A DNA stretch of 42,374 nt from a virus. The stretch is from IMG/VR virus record IMGVR_UViG_3300046529_001220, positions 1 through 42,374 of that record. The stretch is one strand, 5' to 3'. The translations under genes were made by a program, and so were the position numbers. Shown in pieces: positions 1-6,192 of this stretch (position 1 is its first letter; each line of letters starts with the position of its first letter). A model generated the notes under the pieces. It was not told the origin of the DNA and searched no databases. It was given only the letters and a program-made list of their open reading frames with translations.

Positions 1-1
1 A

Positions 2-151
2 GCTGGCTGCCCTCAAGGCGGACAAAGGCGGTGGCGACCCAAAAGGAATTGCCCAGCCTGCCTCGGGCTCGGGCGGACCTACACCTTCGTCTTCGGCGAG
101 TTCGGCGGCAAGCACGAATGGGACCCCTGCGAAAGGTGTGCCGGTCCCTGA
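2..151 (+). CDS. Partial zinc-ribbon-like protein (C-terminal 49 residues)
   Basis: The reading frame enters from the left edge and stops at TGA 149-151. The visible end contains CPAC followed by GLG, and after about 20 residues CERCAG, a pair of CxxC knuckles resembling the CxxCxGxG repeats of DnaJ-type zinc fingers. No catalytic domain is visible. The frame was preferred over the overlapping one because the paired cysteines are the hallmark of this gene neighbourhood. It overlaps the next gene by a few bases. The function is unknown and the N-terminus lies outside the window. Confidence 0.6.
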   Translation, partial: AGCPQGGQRRWRPKRNCPACLGLGRTYTFVFGEFGGKHEWDPCERCAGP

Positions 152-458
152 TGTGGGCCCGTTCTACCAGGCCGCCTACATTCCCGAGCCCGAGTGCCGT
201 GACTGCAACGGCGGCTGTAACGGGTGGCACGATTATTTGCGGACGTTCGCCGAGGCGACCGCGACCGACACCCTGGTGACTCCCGAGCCCGACGAGACAC
301 GGCAGCCCTGGCAAACATGCACCCTGCCAGGCCCCGACCCGCTGCCCAACTGGGGCGTGGGTCCGTATAGGCCGCTGAGCCCCCATTTCCGTCCGACTGG
401 GAGTGATGAGGTTCCAGCCTACTGTCAGGACCCAACCTGCTACTGCGCCCTCACATGA
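138..458 (+). CDS. Cys-rich small protein, unknown function
   Basis: About 106 residues with a GTG start at 138; a second in-frame GTG at 153 is equally possible and would fit better directly after the upstream stop. Near the N-terminus is CRDCNGGC, and the C-terminus has CQDPTCYC, so two cysteine clusters could bind zinc. The middle is rich in proline and acidic residues. The stop overlaps the next ATG (ATGA at 455-458), indicating translational coupling. No family is recognised. Confidence 0.6.
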   Translation: MPVPDVGPFYQAAYIPEPECRDCNGGCNGWHDYLRTFAEATATDTLVTPEPDETRQPWQTCTLPGPDPLPNWGVGPYRPLSPHFRPTGSDEVPAYCQDPTCYCALT

Positions 459-673
459 CCGAAGTCCAGCTGGTCCCGAATCCGTTCGTGGCACCATTCA
501 AAATTCGACACCCGAGCGTCCAGAAGTGGTATAATCCGGTTCTGCGATATATCGGGGAGGACGTCCGCGGGGAGGTCGCCGTGTGGCAGGTCGGTGGAAC
601 CTTCTTCTGCCATCCCATGGTTTTCAAGGAACTCTTGATTGAACAGATTCGCTATAAATCCCTCGGAGGATGA
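455..673 (+). CDS. Small hypothetical protein
   Basis: 72 residues, starting at an ATG that overlaps the previous stop. The sequence is mixed alpha/beta without cysteines clusters or membrane segments, and no family is recognised. Its last codons (IRYKSLGG) are encoded by the class A promoter at 646-659 and the ribosome-binding site of the next gene, so its 3' end doubles as a regulatory region. It overlaps the GGAGG that serves gene 675-1100. Confidence 0.55.
   Translation: MTEVQLVPNPFVAPFKIRHPSVQKWYNPVLRYIGEDVRGEVAVWQVGGTFFCHPMVFKELLIEQIRYKSLGG
646..659 (+). promoter_or_regulatory. Class A promoter (GATTCGCTATAAAT)
   Basis: One of nine copies of the motif GATTC[G/A]CTATAAAT. TATAAA at 653-658 as a -10 hexamer predicts +1 at 665. 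Here, unlike the other copies, the start codon is not at +1: the transcript would begin at the GGAGG that serves ATG 675. Confidence 0.7.
665..669 (+). promoter_or_regulatory. Ribosome-binding site GGAGG deciding start 675
   Basis: GGAGG lies 5 bases before ATG 675 and would be at the very 5' end of a transcript from the class A promoter. An ATG at 670 reads only two codons before a stop, so 675 is the gene start. Confidence 0.7.
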
Positions 674-674
674 G

Positions 675-1100
675 ATGAGAAGCTACAGCGACAATTCGAA
701 GTTTTCAGACCTGGTCGGGAAGACCCTGACCGACGTCAAGGGTGGCAAGGGCGACGAGACGTTGACCTTCGTCTGCGACGACGGCACCAAGTACACCATG
801 CAGTATTTCGATGACTGCTGCGCGAGATGCAACATCGAGGACATCTGCGGGGACCTGGGGGACCTGGTGGGCACGCCCATCGTCCGTGCGGAGGACCCCT
901 CCTCGCTCGACAATTTCGACGATGCCGCGGAAGCGAAGCGGGCCGAGGGTGGCAGCTGGTCGCCCGAGTCGTACACCTGGACGTTCTACATCATCGGGAC
1001 GGCCAAGGGCACCGTCACCATCCGCTGGTACGGGTCGAGCAACGGCTACTACTCCGAGTCGCCGACCTTCTACCGGGACTTCCCGCAGGACCCGAACTAA
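675..1100 (+). CDS. DUF7448-like phage protein
   Basis: 141 residues from the ATG that follows GGAGG. Visible signatures are GKTLTDVKG at the N-terminus, a DDCC motif near residue 37, IEDICGDLGDLVGTP, AEDPSS, YTWTFYIIGTAKG and RWYGSSNGYYSES. That ordered set is typical of the family annotated as DUF7448 in phages and bacteria, as I recall it; the function of the family is not known to me. It is the first gene behind a class A promoter and has a strong Shine-Dalgarno site, which is unusual in this window. Its stop TAA overlaps the next ATG (TAATG). Confidence 0.8.
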   Translation: MRSYSDNSKFSDLVGKTLTDVKGGKGDETLTFVCDDGTKYTMQYFDDCCARCNIEDICGDLGDLVGTPIVRAEDPSSLDNFDDAAEAKRAEGGSWSPESYTWTFYIIGTAKGTVTIRWYGSSNGYYSESPTFYRDFPQDPN

Positions 1101-1423
1101 TGAAACTCGACCTGCGCTTCAATCAAATCATCAAAACGGCAGACAATGGATTCCTGGGGCTGACCAGAGACGGGAAGCTCGTGGGCCTGATACTGGTCGA
1201 GGCCACGGGCAGCCCGGCGGTCATCAAGGGCTCGGTCGTGGAGGTCGTCCTGGAGGACCAGCGCATCGAGGGCCACCTGCCCGGCGATTCGTGCAAGTGC
1301 ACCCCGTGTCCCGCCAACAGCGACCATCGCCACGCGCCCAACCTCAACATCCCCGACGACCTCCCCGACACCTGCCAGGACTGCAAGGCTCGGTGGAATG
1401 GGTACCACTGGGAACCTCTGTGA
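1100..1423 (+). CDS. Cys-rich small protein
   Basis: 107 residues, ATG overlapping the previous stop. The N-terminal 60 residues form a compact beta-rich segment (KLDLRFNQII, FLGLTRDGKLVGLIL). The C-terminal half carries CKCTPC and then CQDC followed by KARWNGYHW, four cysteine positions suited to a zinc knuckle. The stop TGA overlaps the GTG of the next gene. The function is unknown. Confidence 0.6.
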   Translation: MKLDLRFNQIIKTADNGFLGLTRDGKLVGLILVEATGSPAVIKGSVVEVVLEDQRIEGHLPGDSCKCTPCPANSDHRHAPNLNIPDDLPDTCQDCKARWNGYHWEPL

Positions 1424-1794
1424 GCAAGCCTGACTACTACTCGAAGGAACACTTCTCGGAAGCGCTGACCTGGATTGAGAGAAATACGCCGGGTGGTATT
1501 CGCCTCGTAGCGCAGGCGCTCTCCGAGACCGGCGACGTTCCTCCCCCAAGCAACTGCGACGGCTGCGCACGCGGCGTTCCCATCAGCCAGAACATTCACC
1601 GGGGTCCCGGTGGCCCCTGGGACATTCAATTCTGTACGCGCGACCGCTACGTCCCCGAGGGTGTGACCCCCGAGGAAGCGGCTCGGCACCCCTACAAGCC
1701 CGGCCAGGCCTGCGACCTTTTCGTCAAGCCGAACAAGCCCGATGGCGACTGTCTCTGGTGTCAACGTCCGAAGAAGTGGCACAATGGGGTGTAG
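1420..1794 (+). CDS. Cys-rich small protein
   Basis: 124 residues from a GTG that overlaps the preceding TGA (GTGA). Cysteines occur as CDGC near residue 47, single cysteines near 72 and 99, and CLWC near the C-terminus, followed by RPKKWHNG. The spacing suggests one or two metal sites. No catalytic motif or family is recognised. It belongs to the 675-2095 run of coupled genes behind the first class A promoter. Confidence 0.6.
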   Translation: MSKPDYYSKEHFSEALTWIERNTPGGIRLVAQALSETGDVPPPSNCDGCARGVPISQNIHRGPGGPWDIQFCTRDRYVPEGVTPEEAARHPYKPGQACDLFVKPNKPDGDCLWCQRPKKWHNGV

Positions 1795-2095
1795 TCCGTT
1801 CGCGAATTGCAGCACGAATTATTCGGCCATCGCCCCGGCTCCCAACCCGGACCCTGAGCATTGGACGTTGATGTGGGTCGTGCGTTACAAGAACGCCTAC
1901 GTGCTGAAGGTTAAGTACCATGATTGCACCAACTTCGAGGGCATGAAAATCATGGTGTACCGTGGGCAATACACCGCGGTCCCCAAGACTCTCGACCCGC
2001 ATTTCACCAAGGGCAAGAAATCCCCCATCGCCCGCTTCCCGCCGACCGTCGAGGGGATTGCGATGGCGAAGGCGCTCGCGAAGAGCCTCAGGTAG
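1784..2095 (+). CDS. Small hypothetical protein
   Basis: 103 residues from ATG 1784, which lies inside the end of the preceding gene (11-base overlap). The N-terminus MGCSPFANCS is Cys-containing. The body is beta-rich (WVVRYKNAYVLKVKY), with a basic C-terminal helix ending KALAKSLR. A longer in-frame start at 1742 would overlap more deeply and is not supported. Its stop TAG directly precedes the next class A promoter. The function is unknown. Confidence 0.6.
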   Translation: MGCSPFANCSTNYSAIAPAPNPDPEHWTLMWVVRYKNAYVLKVKYHDCTNFEGMKIMVYRGQYTAVPKTLDPHFTKGKKSPIARFPPTVEGIAMAKALAKSLR

Positions 2096-2108
2096 ATTCG
2101 CTATAAAT
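2095..2108 (+). promoter_or_regulatory. Class A promoter for 2115-2249
   Basis: GATTCGCTATAAAT starts right after the stop codon of the upstream gene. TATAAA at 2102-2107 predicts +1 at 2114, one base before ATG 2115, so the mRNA would have a one-base leader. Confidence 0.75.
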
Positions 2109-2114
2109 ACTCCG

Positions 2115-2249
2115 ATGGACGAGTATTCGAGAGAGTGCCCGCATTGCAAACAGATGAAGGACTGGGCGTGGGAAGATTTCAAGTGGTGTGAGGACTGTGA
2201 CCCGACGGGCGCGACCGAGTACAAATTTCTGAACATTGACAACGAATAG
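2115..2249 (+). CDS. 44-residue zinc-ribbon mini-protein
   Basis: The start ATG 2115 is fixed by the class A promoter, whose predicted +1 is one base upstream; there is no Shine-Dalgarno site. The protein has CPHC near residue 8 and CEDC near residue 25, a classical four-cysteine zinc ribbon, separated by an aromatic and charged stretch (DWAWEDFKW). It lies upstream of a Lys-rich small protein. A DNA- or RNA-binding role is possible from the fold type, but nothing in the sequence identifies a target. Confidence 0.7.
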   Translation: MDEYSRECPHCKQMKDWAWEDFKWCEDCDPTGATEYKFLNIDNE

Positions 2250-2258
2250 GAGATTCCG

Positions 2259-2510
2259 ATGAGCACGCCACACAAGCACGCATTCAGGGTTTGCAGCAAA
2301 GAGAACTTCATGGGCGGTTGGGTTTGCACCGACCCGTTCAACAAGAACGAAGGCCATTGCGGCAAGGAAGCCTTCAAGGGCTGCGAGAACGACGGCGACG
2401 CGTACTGCAAGGACCACGGCCCGGTGCGGCTCAAGCCGGCCAAGAAGGTCGTGAAGAAGGTGGCCCCGAAGAAGGCGACCAAGAAGGTCGTAAAGGCCAA
2501 GCGCAAGTGA
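2259..2510 (+). CDS. Cys-rich protein with histone-like Lys-rich tail
   Basis: 83 residues with an AGGAG site (2249-2253) five bases before ATG 2259. The first 60 residues hold five cysteines with spaced His residues (HKHAFRVC, CGKEAFKGC, AYCKDHG), suggesting one or two metal sites. The last 25 residues are an AKKVVKK/KKATKK repeat very like the tails of histone H1 and bacterial HU/HctB-type proteins. This suggests nucleic-acid binding by the tail, with the Cys-rich head giving specificity. The stop TGA overlaps the next GTG. Confidence 0.65.
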   Translation: MSTPHKHAFRVCSKENFMGGWVCTDPFNKNEGHCGKEAFKGCENDGDAYCKDHGPVRLKPAKKVVKKVAPKKATKKVVKAKRK

Positions 2511-2788
2511 ACGCCTCACGGGAGGCCCGATTCTGGATTTGGGTCGTCGGCCTCCTGGGCTGCGCCGCCGTCTCGATGAGTGGCTGCGCTTCCGAGGCCT
2601 CTGGGCCCGAAATCGCCAGGTGCGTGGAGCGCTGCGAAAAAGTCAAGGCCGAGTTTCACGCAGCCAGCACCAGTTGGCAGGACCTTCACCCGACCTGCTA
2701 CTGCAAGTACTCGATGCCGTTTTCTGGCGACCTGGAAACCCACGTCATCCAGCCGCCGAACGCTCCGCATACGGTCGAGTGCAAGTGA
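2507..2788 (+). CDS. Small predicted lipoprotein
   Basis: 93 residues from GTG 2507 (GTGA overlap). A short charged N-terminus is followed by a hydrophobic segment (WIWVVGLLGCAAVSMSGC). The MSGC at its end fits a lipobox with the cysteine near residue 27, so the mature protein would be lipid-anchored. The mature part contains four more cysteines (CVERC, CYC). Size and topology would fit an outer-membrane-type spanin or an exclusion lipoprotein, but it has no proline-rich stretch and sits in the accessory region, so neither role is assigned. Confidence 0.55.
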   Translation: MNASREARFWIWVVGLLGCAAVSMSGCASEASGPEIARCVERCEKVKAEFHAASTSWQDLHPTCYCKYSMPFSGDLETHVIQPPNAPHTVECK

Positions 2789-2892
2789 ACCCGCCTCAGA
2801 CAGTCAAGTGCCCTGACTGCGGCTGCGAAATCAAAATCGTGGTCAGGCCCGACGGCACCATCGCCATCATCGACTGGAAGCACGCGAGCTGA
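2785..2892 (+). CDS. 35-residue zinc-knuckle mini-protein
   Basis: Starts at a GTG overlapping the preceding TGA and ends in TGATG with the next gene. The whole protein is one CPDCGC knuckle followed by two beta strands (EIKIVV, IAIIDW). It is too short for an enzyme. Both junctions are stop/start overlaps, which supports it being translated by coupling. The function is unknown. Confidence 0.6.
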   Translation: MNPPQTVKCPDCGCEIKIVVRPDGTIAIIDWKHAS

Positions 2893-3194
2893 TGCGCAAG
2901 CACTTCTGCGACTACTGCAAGGGTGACCAGAAACGGCACCTGCTCGTTGTCGAGGACCTCTCCGTCCACCTGAGTGTGGTGACCTTCACCGATTCCAAAA
3001 TCGTGTTCCGCAAGCTCATCAAACCGCTGAAACACCTGAAGGTGAGAGATTTGCCGACCGAAGAAGCAACGGTCGACATCCTCATCGGGAACGTGCGCCA
3101 GATGATGAGGAATTGCGGGCAGCACTCCGACTGCGACACCTGCAAACACTACATCGCCATGGGCATGTGGCAAACGTACTGGGCAAACCGATAA
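2892..3194 (+). CDS. Cys-rich small protein
   Basis: 100 residues with CDYC at the N-terminus and C-x5-CDTC with HY near the C-terminus. Between them are beta strands (HLLVVEDLSVHLSVVTF) and a basic helix. ATG overlaps the upstream TGA, and the stop TAA overlaps the next ATG. Two separate cysteine pairs could pack into one zinc site. No family is recognised. Confidence 0.6.
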   Translation: MRKHFCDYCKGDQKRHLLVVEDLSVHLSVVTFTDSKIVFRKLIKPLKHLKVRDLPTEEATVDILIGNVRQMMRNCGQHSDCDTCKHYIAMGMWQTYWANR

Positions 3195-3424
3195 TGGAAA
3201 CTCTCTTCATCGTTTTCCTGCTGCTCGTTTGGGCTGCCTTTGGAGTCGCCATGATTCGAGGGGTTGTCATTGACTGCAGACTCCTCAAAAAAGCGCACGC
3301 AGAAATCGAAGCGCAGCGCGACGAGGCCATGGCCGACTACCTCGAACGGGCCGCCGAGCGCAAGCGCTGGGCTCAGCCGCAGGTTGACGACAAGCTCCGG
3401 CGCGCGTGGGGAGAAATCGAGTGA
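3194..3424 (+). CDS. Small membrane protein with coiled-coil tail
   Basis: 76 residues from ATG 3194 (TAATG overlap). Residues 3-25 form one hydrophobic helix (LFIVFLLLVWAAFGVAMI), followed by a charged helical segment (LKKAHAEIEAQRDEAMADYLERAAERKRW) able to form a coiled coil. This topology is seen in inner-membrane spanins and in many phage membrane proteins. A lipoprotein is encoded 400 bases upstream (2507-2788), but the two are not embedded or adjacent as spanin pairs usually are. Confidence 0.6.
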   Translation: METLFIVFLLLVWAAFGVAMIRGVVIDCRLLKKAHAEIEAQRDEAMADYLERAAERKRWAQPQVDDKLRRAWGEIE

Positions 3425-3459
3425 ACCGTCTCAAGTTCGCGTCCGACGTGAAGCCATGA
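3421..3459 (+). CDS. 12-codon micro-ORF locked between two genes
   Basis: GTG 3421 overlaps the stop of the upstream gene (GTGA), and its own TGA overlaps the ATG of the downstream gene (ATGA at 3456-3459). The product would be MNRLKFASDVKP. It is too short for a fold. It may simply serve translational re-initiation, or be the remnant of a longer gene. It is listed because the same double-overlap arrangement occurs elsewhere in the window. Confidence 0.3.
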   Translation: MNRLKFASDVKP

Positions 3460-3743
3460 TTCTCCCCGAGGTCATCATCGTCGACAAGGCATCGTACGAG
3501 GCGCTGCGGGCTGACCGCGACCGCCTGCAGGCCGAGGTCTGGGAGATGGTCCGCGACGACATGGTCAAGGAAGAGGGTTTCCGGGACCGGATGTTGCGCA
3601 TCTACACTGAGGCCCACGGCCTGTTGGGCGAGTGGTACCACAATATCGGCAAGAACCCTTGGATGAAGCCGAGCTTGATGGAGGCTTCGTTGGCCAGCAA
3701 GAGTGTCGCCTTCCTCTACGACAACAAACCGGATTCACTATAA
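3456..3743 (+). CDS. Small hypothetical helical protein
   Basis: 95 residues from ATG 3456. It has a short beta strand (VIIVDKASYEAL) and then a mostly helical, acidic body (RADRDRLQAEVWEMVRDD). The last three codons and stop (DSL, TAA) are supplied by the class A promoter that drives the next gene, so coding end and promoter are the same DNA. No family is recognised. Confidence 0.6.
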   Translation: MILPEVIIVDKASYEALRADRDRLQAEVWEMVRDDMVKEEGFRDRMLRIYTEAHGLLGEWYHNIGKNPWMKPSLMEASLASKSVAFLYDNKPDSL

Positions 3744-3745
3744 AT
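3732..3745 (+). promoter_or_regulatory. Class A promoter for 3751-4104
   Basis: GATTCACTATAAAT. TATAAA at 3739-3744 predicts +1 at 3751, exactly the A of the start codon. The TAA inside the motif is the stop codon of the upstream gene. Confidence 0.75.
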
Positions 3746-3750
3746 CGGTC

Positions 3751-4104
3751 ATGAGGACGAAGAAGGACGACATCAAAGAGAAGCTGGAATCCCTGAAGCA
3801 GAAGCTCTTCGCAACCCAGGACAAAATCCACGAGGTCGAGAAAGAGCTGGCCGCCTGGGATAGGGACCAGAAATGGGCGAACGAGACTGGCGCCGCCGCG
3901 CTCAAATTCTGCGACCTCGACCACACCCACGTCTGGAACGTCGTCACTCTCAGGCGCGACATCGAGCATGACCCGCCCGTTTTCAGCTGGCAGGAGGACC
4001 GTTCGTTCCACCGCGGGTACTCACCTGGTCGGGTCAGTACCAATGTCGAGTACGAGTGCACCAAGTGTTACGCCAAGCTGACGCTCGCGGGGTCGAAGTA
4101 CTGA
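3751..4104 (+). CDS. Coiled-coil protein with C-terminal CxxC
   Basis: 117 residues. The start ATG coincides with the predicted +1 of a class A promoter, so the mRNA should be leaderless; a longer in-frame start at 3703 would lie upstream of that promoter. Residues 5-32 are a charged heptad-like helix (KEKLESLKQKLF, KIHEVEKEL). The C-terminus carries CTKC in a short beta hairpin (EYECTKCYAKLTL), plus an isolated CDLDHTH. The function is unknown. Its stop TGA overlaps ATG 4104. Confidence 0.65.
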   Translation: MRTKKDDIKEKLESLKQKLFATQDKIHEVEKELAAWDRDQKWANETGAAALKFCDLDHTHVWNVVTLRRDIEHDPPVFSWQEDRSFHRGYSPGRVSTNVEYECTKCYAKLTLAGSKY

Positions 4105-4148
4105 TGGGCTGGTGTTCCGGCGCCGAGATTGCTGACGACCTCGGATGA
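4104..4148 (+). CDS. 14-codon micro-ORF (MGWCSG-type remnant)
   Basis: ATG overlaps the upstream TGA, and the ORF's TGA overlaps ATG 4145 of the Thg1-like gene (ATGA). The product MGWCSGAEIADDLG resembles the N-terminus of a family of small phage proteins that begin MGWxSGsEiAdd(V/L)W and continue for about 50 residues; that resemblance is from memory. Here it ends where the tryptophan would be expected. It is probably a truncated relative kept as a translational link to the polymerase gene. Confidence 0.4.
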   Translation: MGWCSGAEIADDLG

Positions 4149-4858
4149 ACGACTCCCTCGGCGACCGGATGAAGACGTATGAGGGGGTGACCCGCACCCA
4201 CCTCGTCCGCCGGATGCCGGTCATCATTCGTCTCGACGGGAAGGCGTTCCACACGCTGACCCGGAACCTGAACAAGCCGTTCGACCTGGACTTCACCTAC
4301 TGTATGTGGGACGCTGCTCGCGAACTTTGTGCTCAGGTCCAGGGCACCAAGATTGGCTACGCCCAGTCGGATGAGATTTCTCTCCTGCTGACCGACTACG
4401 AGACACTGGATACGCAGCCTTGGTTCGACAACAACATCCAGAAGATGGTGTCCGTGTCGGCCTCGATTGCGACACTGGCCTTCAACCGAGCATACGAGGA
4501 CATCTTCCGTCTCAATGCCAACGCCCTCTTCGACTCGCGAGTGTTCAACGTCCCCAAAGAGGACGTGGTCAACTACTTCGTCTGGCGCCAGAAGGACGCC
4601 ATTCGCAACTCAGTCCAGGCCCTCGGCCAAGCTCACTTCAGCCAGAAGCAGCTGCAGGGCCAGAGCTGCACCGACATCAAGCTGATGCTCCTGCAGGAGA
4701 AGAACATCAAGTGGGAAGACCTTCCCTCCTACAATCGCCACGGCGCTTGCGCCAACAGAAAAATGAGCGGCTGGGCAGTTGACGGGACGACCCCCGTCTT
4801 CACCGAAGACCGCGAGTACATCAACCCCTACGTCTACCCTCCGGAGGAAATCGAATGA
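4145..4858 (+). CDS. thg1: tRNA-His guanylyltransferase-like protein (Thg1/TLP, 3'-5' polymerase)
   Basis: 237 residues, the normal length of the catalytic core. Thg1-family enzymes add nucleotides in the 3'-5' direction, to the 5' end of tRNA-His or to repair truncated tRNA 5' ends. Visible motifs are RLDGKAFHTLTR (first metal Asp, D31), GYAQSDEISLLL (D76 and E77, the second metal carboxylates) and FDSRVFNVP..DVVNYFVWRQKDAIRNSVQ, typical of bacterial TLPs. All catalytic carboxylates are present, so it should be active. No tRNA-His gene is visible in the window; the nearest tRNAs are two tRNA-Ser. ATG 4145 overlaps the micro-ORF stop, and its own end overlaps the next ATG. Confidence 0.92.
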   Translation: MNDSLGDRMKTYEGVTRTHLVRRMPVIIRLDGKAFHTLTRNLNKPFDLDFTYCMWDAARELCAQVQGTKIGYAQSDEISLLLTDYETLDTQPWFDNNIQKMVSVSASIATLAFNRAYEDIFRLNANALFDSRVFNVPKEDVVNYFVWRQKDAIRNSVQALGQAHFSQKQLQGQSCTDIKLMLLQEKNIKWEDLPSYNRHGACANRKMSGWAVDGTTPVFTEDREYINPYVYPPEEIE

Positions 4859-5241
4859 AGCTCACCAAGAGAAACGCCCGTGCCCGTGCCGAGAAACTGG
4901 TCCAGGAAATCCAGGGCCTCATCGAGAGGGGCGAGTTCGTCCCCGAGTACGGCTACCTCAACTTCGACGAGGATGGGGTCAGCCCCTGTGGCTGCGCTCT
5001 AGGAGCTGCAGCCGTCACCGCGGGCGTTGACAAACGAGCCCTCCAGGCGGTCCCCAGTATTCTCAGCAAGAGCGCCTTCCTTCGCAGCTTCGTTCAGAAG
5101 GCAAGCATTGCGACCAAGCAAGAGCTGCTCGATTTCGAGGACGGCTACGAAAGAAACGACCCCGACAGGAAGGACGGGTCCGTCTTCTTCGAAGCTGGCA
5201 AGTCGCTTCATCCGTACCACCCCTACTTTCTTTCTCGATGA
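4855..5241 (+). CDS. Hypothetical protein with C-x-LGAA motif
   Basis: 128 residues coupled to the Thg1-like gene by an ATGA overlap. A basic N-terminal helix is followed by DGVSPCGCALGAAAVTAG near residues 41-58. A Cys-x-LGA motif of this kind occurs in several uncharacterised phage and plasmid proteins, but I cannot assign a family with confidence. The C-terminal part is charged and aromatic (GKSLHPYHPYF). Cotranscription with the polymerase suggests, but does not show, a shared role in RNA repair. Confidence 0.6.
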   Translation: MKLTKRNARARAEKLVQEIQGLIERGEFVPEYGYLNFDEDGVSPCGCALGAAAVTAGVDKRALQAVPSILSKSAFLRSFVQKASIATKQELLDFEDGYERNDPDRKDGSVFFEAGKSLHPYHPYFLSR

Positions 5242-5372
5242 GCGCCGTTCTGCGCTGGGCATTCTTCGTCCTCTGCCTACCGTTCTGGCTGATGGCTTTC
5301 ATCGCCTACGCGGCGGGGCTGGCCATCTTCTTGGCGCTGGACCGCGCCGGCAACTACCTCTTCGACCGTTAG
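5238..5372 (+). CDS. 44-residue membrane protein
   Basis: ATG 5238 overlaps the stop of the upstream gene (ATGA). The product is almost entirely hydrophobic: residues 5-40 form one long or two short membrane helices (WAFFVLCLPFWLMAFIAYAA, GLAIFLALD), ending in a charged tail. It is followed three bases later by an endonuclease gene. The function is unknown; a small holin-like or membrane-regulatory role is possible. Confidence 0.6.
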   Translation: MSAVLRWAFFVLCLPFWLMAFIAYAAGLAIFLALDRAGNYLFDR

Positions 5373-5375
5373 GCA

Positions 5376-5843
5376 ATGGAAGACCTAGAACGGAAAACTA
5401 AAAGACTGCGGGATTGGAAACAAAAGAATCCTGACCGCGTCAAAGCTGGTCAGGCCGCGTGGAAGAAGCGATATCCAGCTCGGGTGCTAGAGATGGCCAA
5501 GGAATATCGAGAAAGAAACGGTTCCGCCATTCGCGAACGTCACTTATTGAGAACCTTCCGAATTTCGCTGGTCGAATACAACGAAATACTTGAAGACCAA
5601 GGAGGGCATTGTGCGCTATGTGAACGCACAACTCCCGGGGGATGCAAGAAATTTTTGTTCGTCGACCACGACCGCCTGTGTTGTCCGGGGGAAAAGTCTT
5701 GCGGTAACTGTATCCGCGGACTACTTTGCATGCCTTGTAATATCGCTATAGGCAACTTCAAAGAAGACCCAGAGCGGATGCGGCAAGCCGCTGACTATGT
5801 TGTTAGAGGTCGTCGGCTCGACGAATGCCGTCGGCGACCGTAA
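5376..5843 (+). CDS. Endonuclease VII-type homing endonuclease
   Basis: 155 residues. A basic, helical N-terminal part (WKKRYPARVLEMAKEYRERNG) precedes the zinc/catalytic domain: CALC, FVDHDRLC, then GLLCMPCNIAIGNFKEDPERM, matching recombination endonuclease VII (ENase VII, a beta-beta-alpha-metal nuclease) used by many free-standing phage homing enzymes. The gene is visibly more AT-rich than its neighbours and sits cleanly between genes, both signs of recent insertion. Its 3' end overlaps the convergent gene at 5803. Confidence 0.88.
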   Translation: MEDLERKTKRLRDWKQKNPDRVKAGQAAWKKRYPARVLEMAKEYRERNGSAIRERHLLRTFRISLVEYNEILEDQGGHCALCERTTPGGCKKFLFVDHDRLCCPGEKSCGNCIRGLLCMPCNIAIGNFKEDPERMRQAADYVVRGRRLDECRRRP

Positions 5844-6186
5844 GCGGAAAGAACGTCACGACGCCGGCCGAGACGAATCGAAGCTCGCCGAGCTTGATGA
5901 GTCGGAATGGCAGAGGTTTGAACGATGAGCGGAAGCTCGACGGGATGACCTGACCGGGGTTGGCGGGGAAGAAATCGGGGATGTCCGTGACGCCGTTGGT
6001 GTCGATGAGCGAATCGAAGTTCTCGCTTCCGAGCGCTCGGCCGGGGCGAATCAGGACCACGCCCCAGGCGGTGTCGTCCACCAGCAAAAGGGCCGTCTGG
6101 CCAGCCGCAATCGCCTCGCCCACGGTGGGGAAGGAACCCACACGCTGTTGAAGCTTGGTATCCACGCAGGTGAAGCTGTCGGCCAT
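5803..6186 (-). CDS. Hypothetical protein on isolated minus strand
   Basis: 127 residues. ATG at 6186 lies exactly at the predicted +1 of a class B motif (TAATCTT at 6193-6199 on the minus strand), so it is expected to be leaderless and, like the structural genes, late. The protein is beta-rich with alternating hydrophobics (TALLLVDDTAWGVVLIRPG, ELRFVSAGVVTFFPLTV) and no cysteines clusters. No family is recognised. It is the only minus-strand gene between 1 and 10.5 kb, and its class B motif makes a virion or lysis-time role more likely than an early one. Confidence 0.65.
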   Translation of the reverse strand: MADSFTCVDTKLQQRVGSFPTVGEAIAAGQTALLLVDDTAWGVVLIRPGRALGSENFDSLIDTNGVTDIPDFFPANPGQVIPSSFRSSFKPLPFRLIKLGELRFVSAGVVTFFPLTVADGIRRADDL

Positions 6187-6192
6187 GCACCT

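Noticed and set aside
79-435. Minus-strand frame at the left edge
   Set aside because: Arg/Ser/Pro-rich shadow of two Cys-rich sense genes.
527-535. TGGTATAAT extended -10-like string
   Set aside because: It lies inside gene 455-673 with no start codon at +1 and no leader to a gene that lacks another promoter; treated as chance.
2507-3424. Spanin pair (lipoprotein 2507-2788 with membrane coiled-coil 3194-3424)
   Set aside because: The genes are separated by two others, are in the early-type region and lack the proline-rich outer spanin features.
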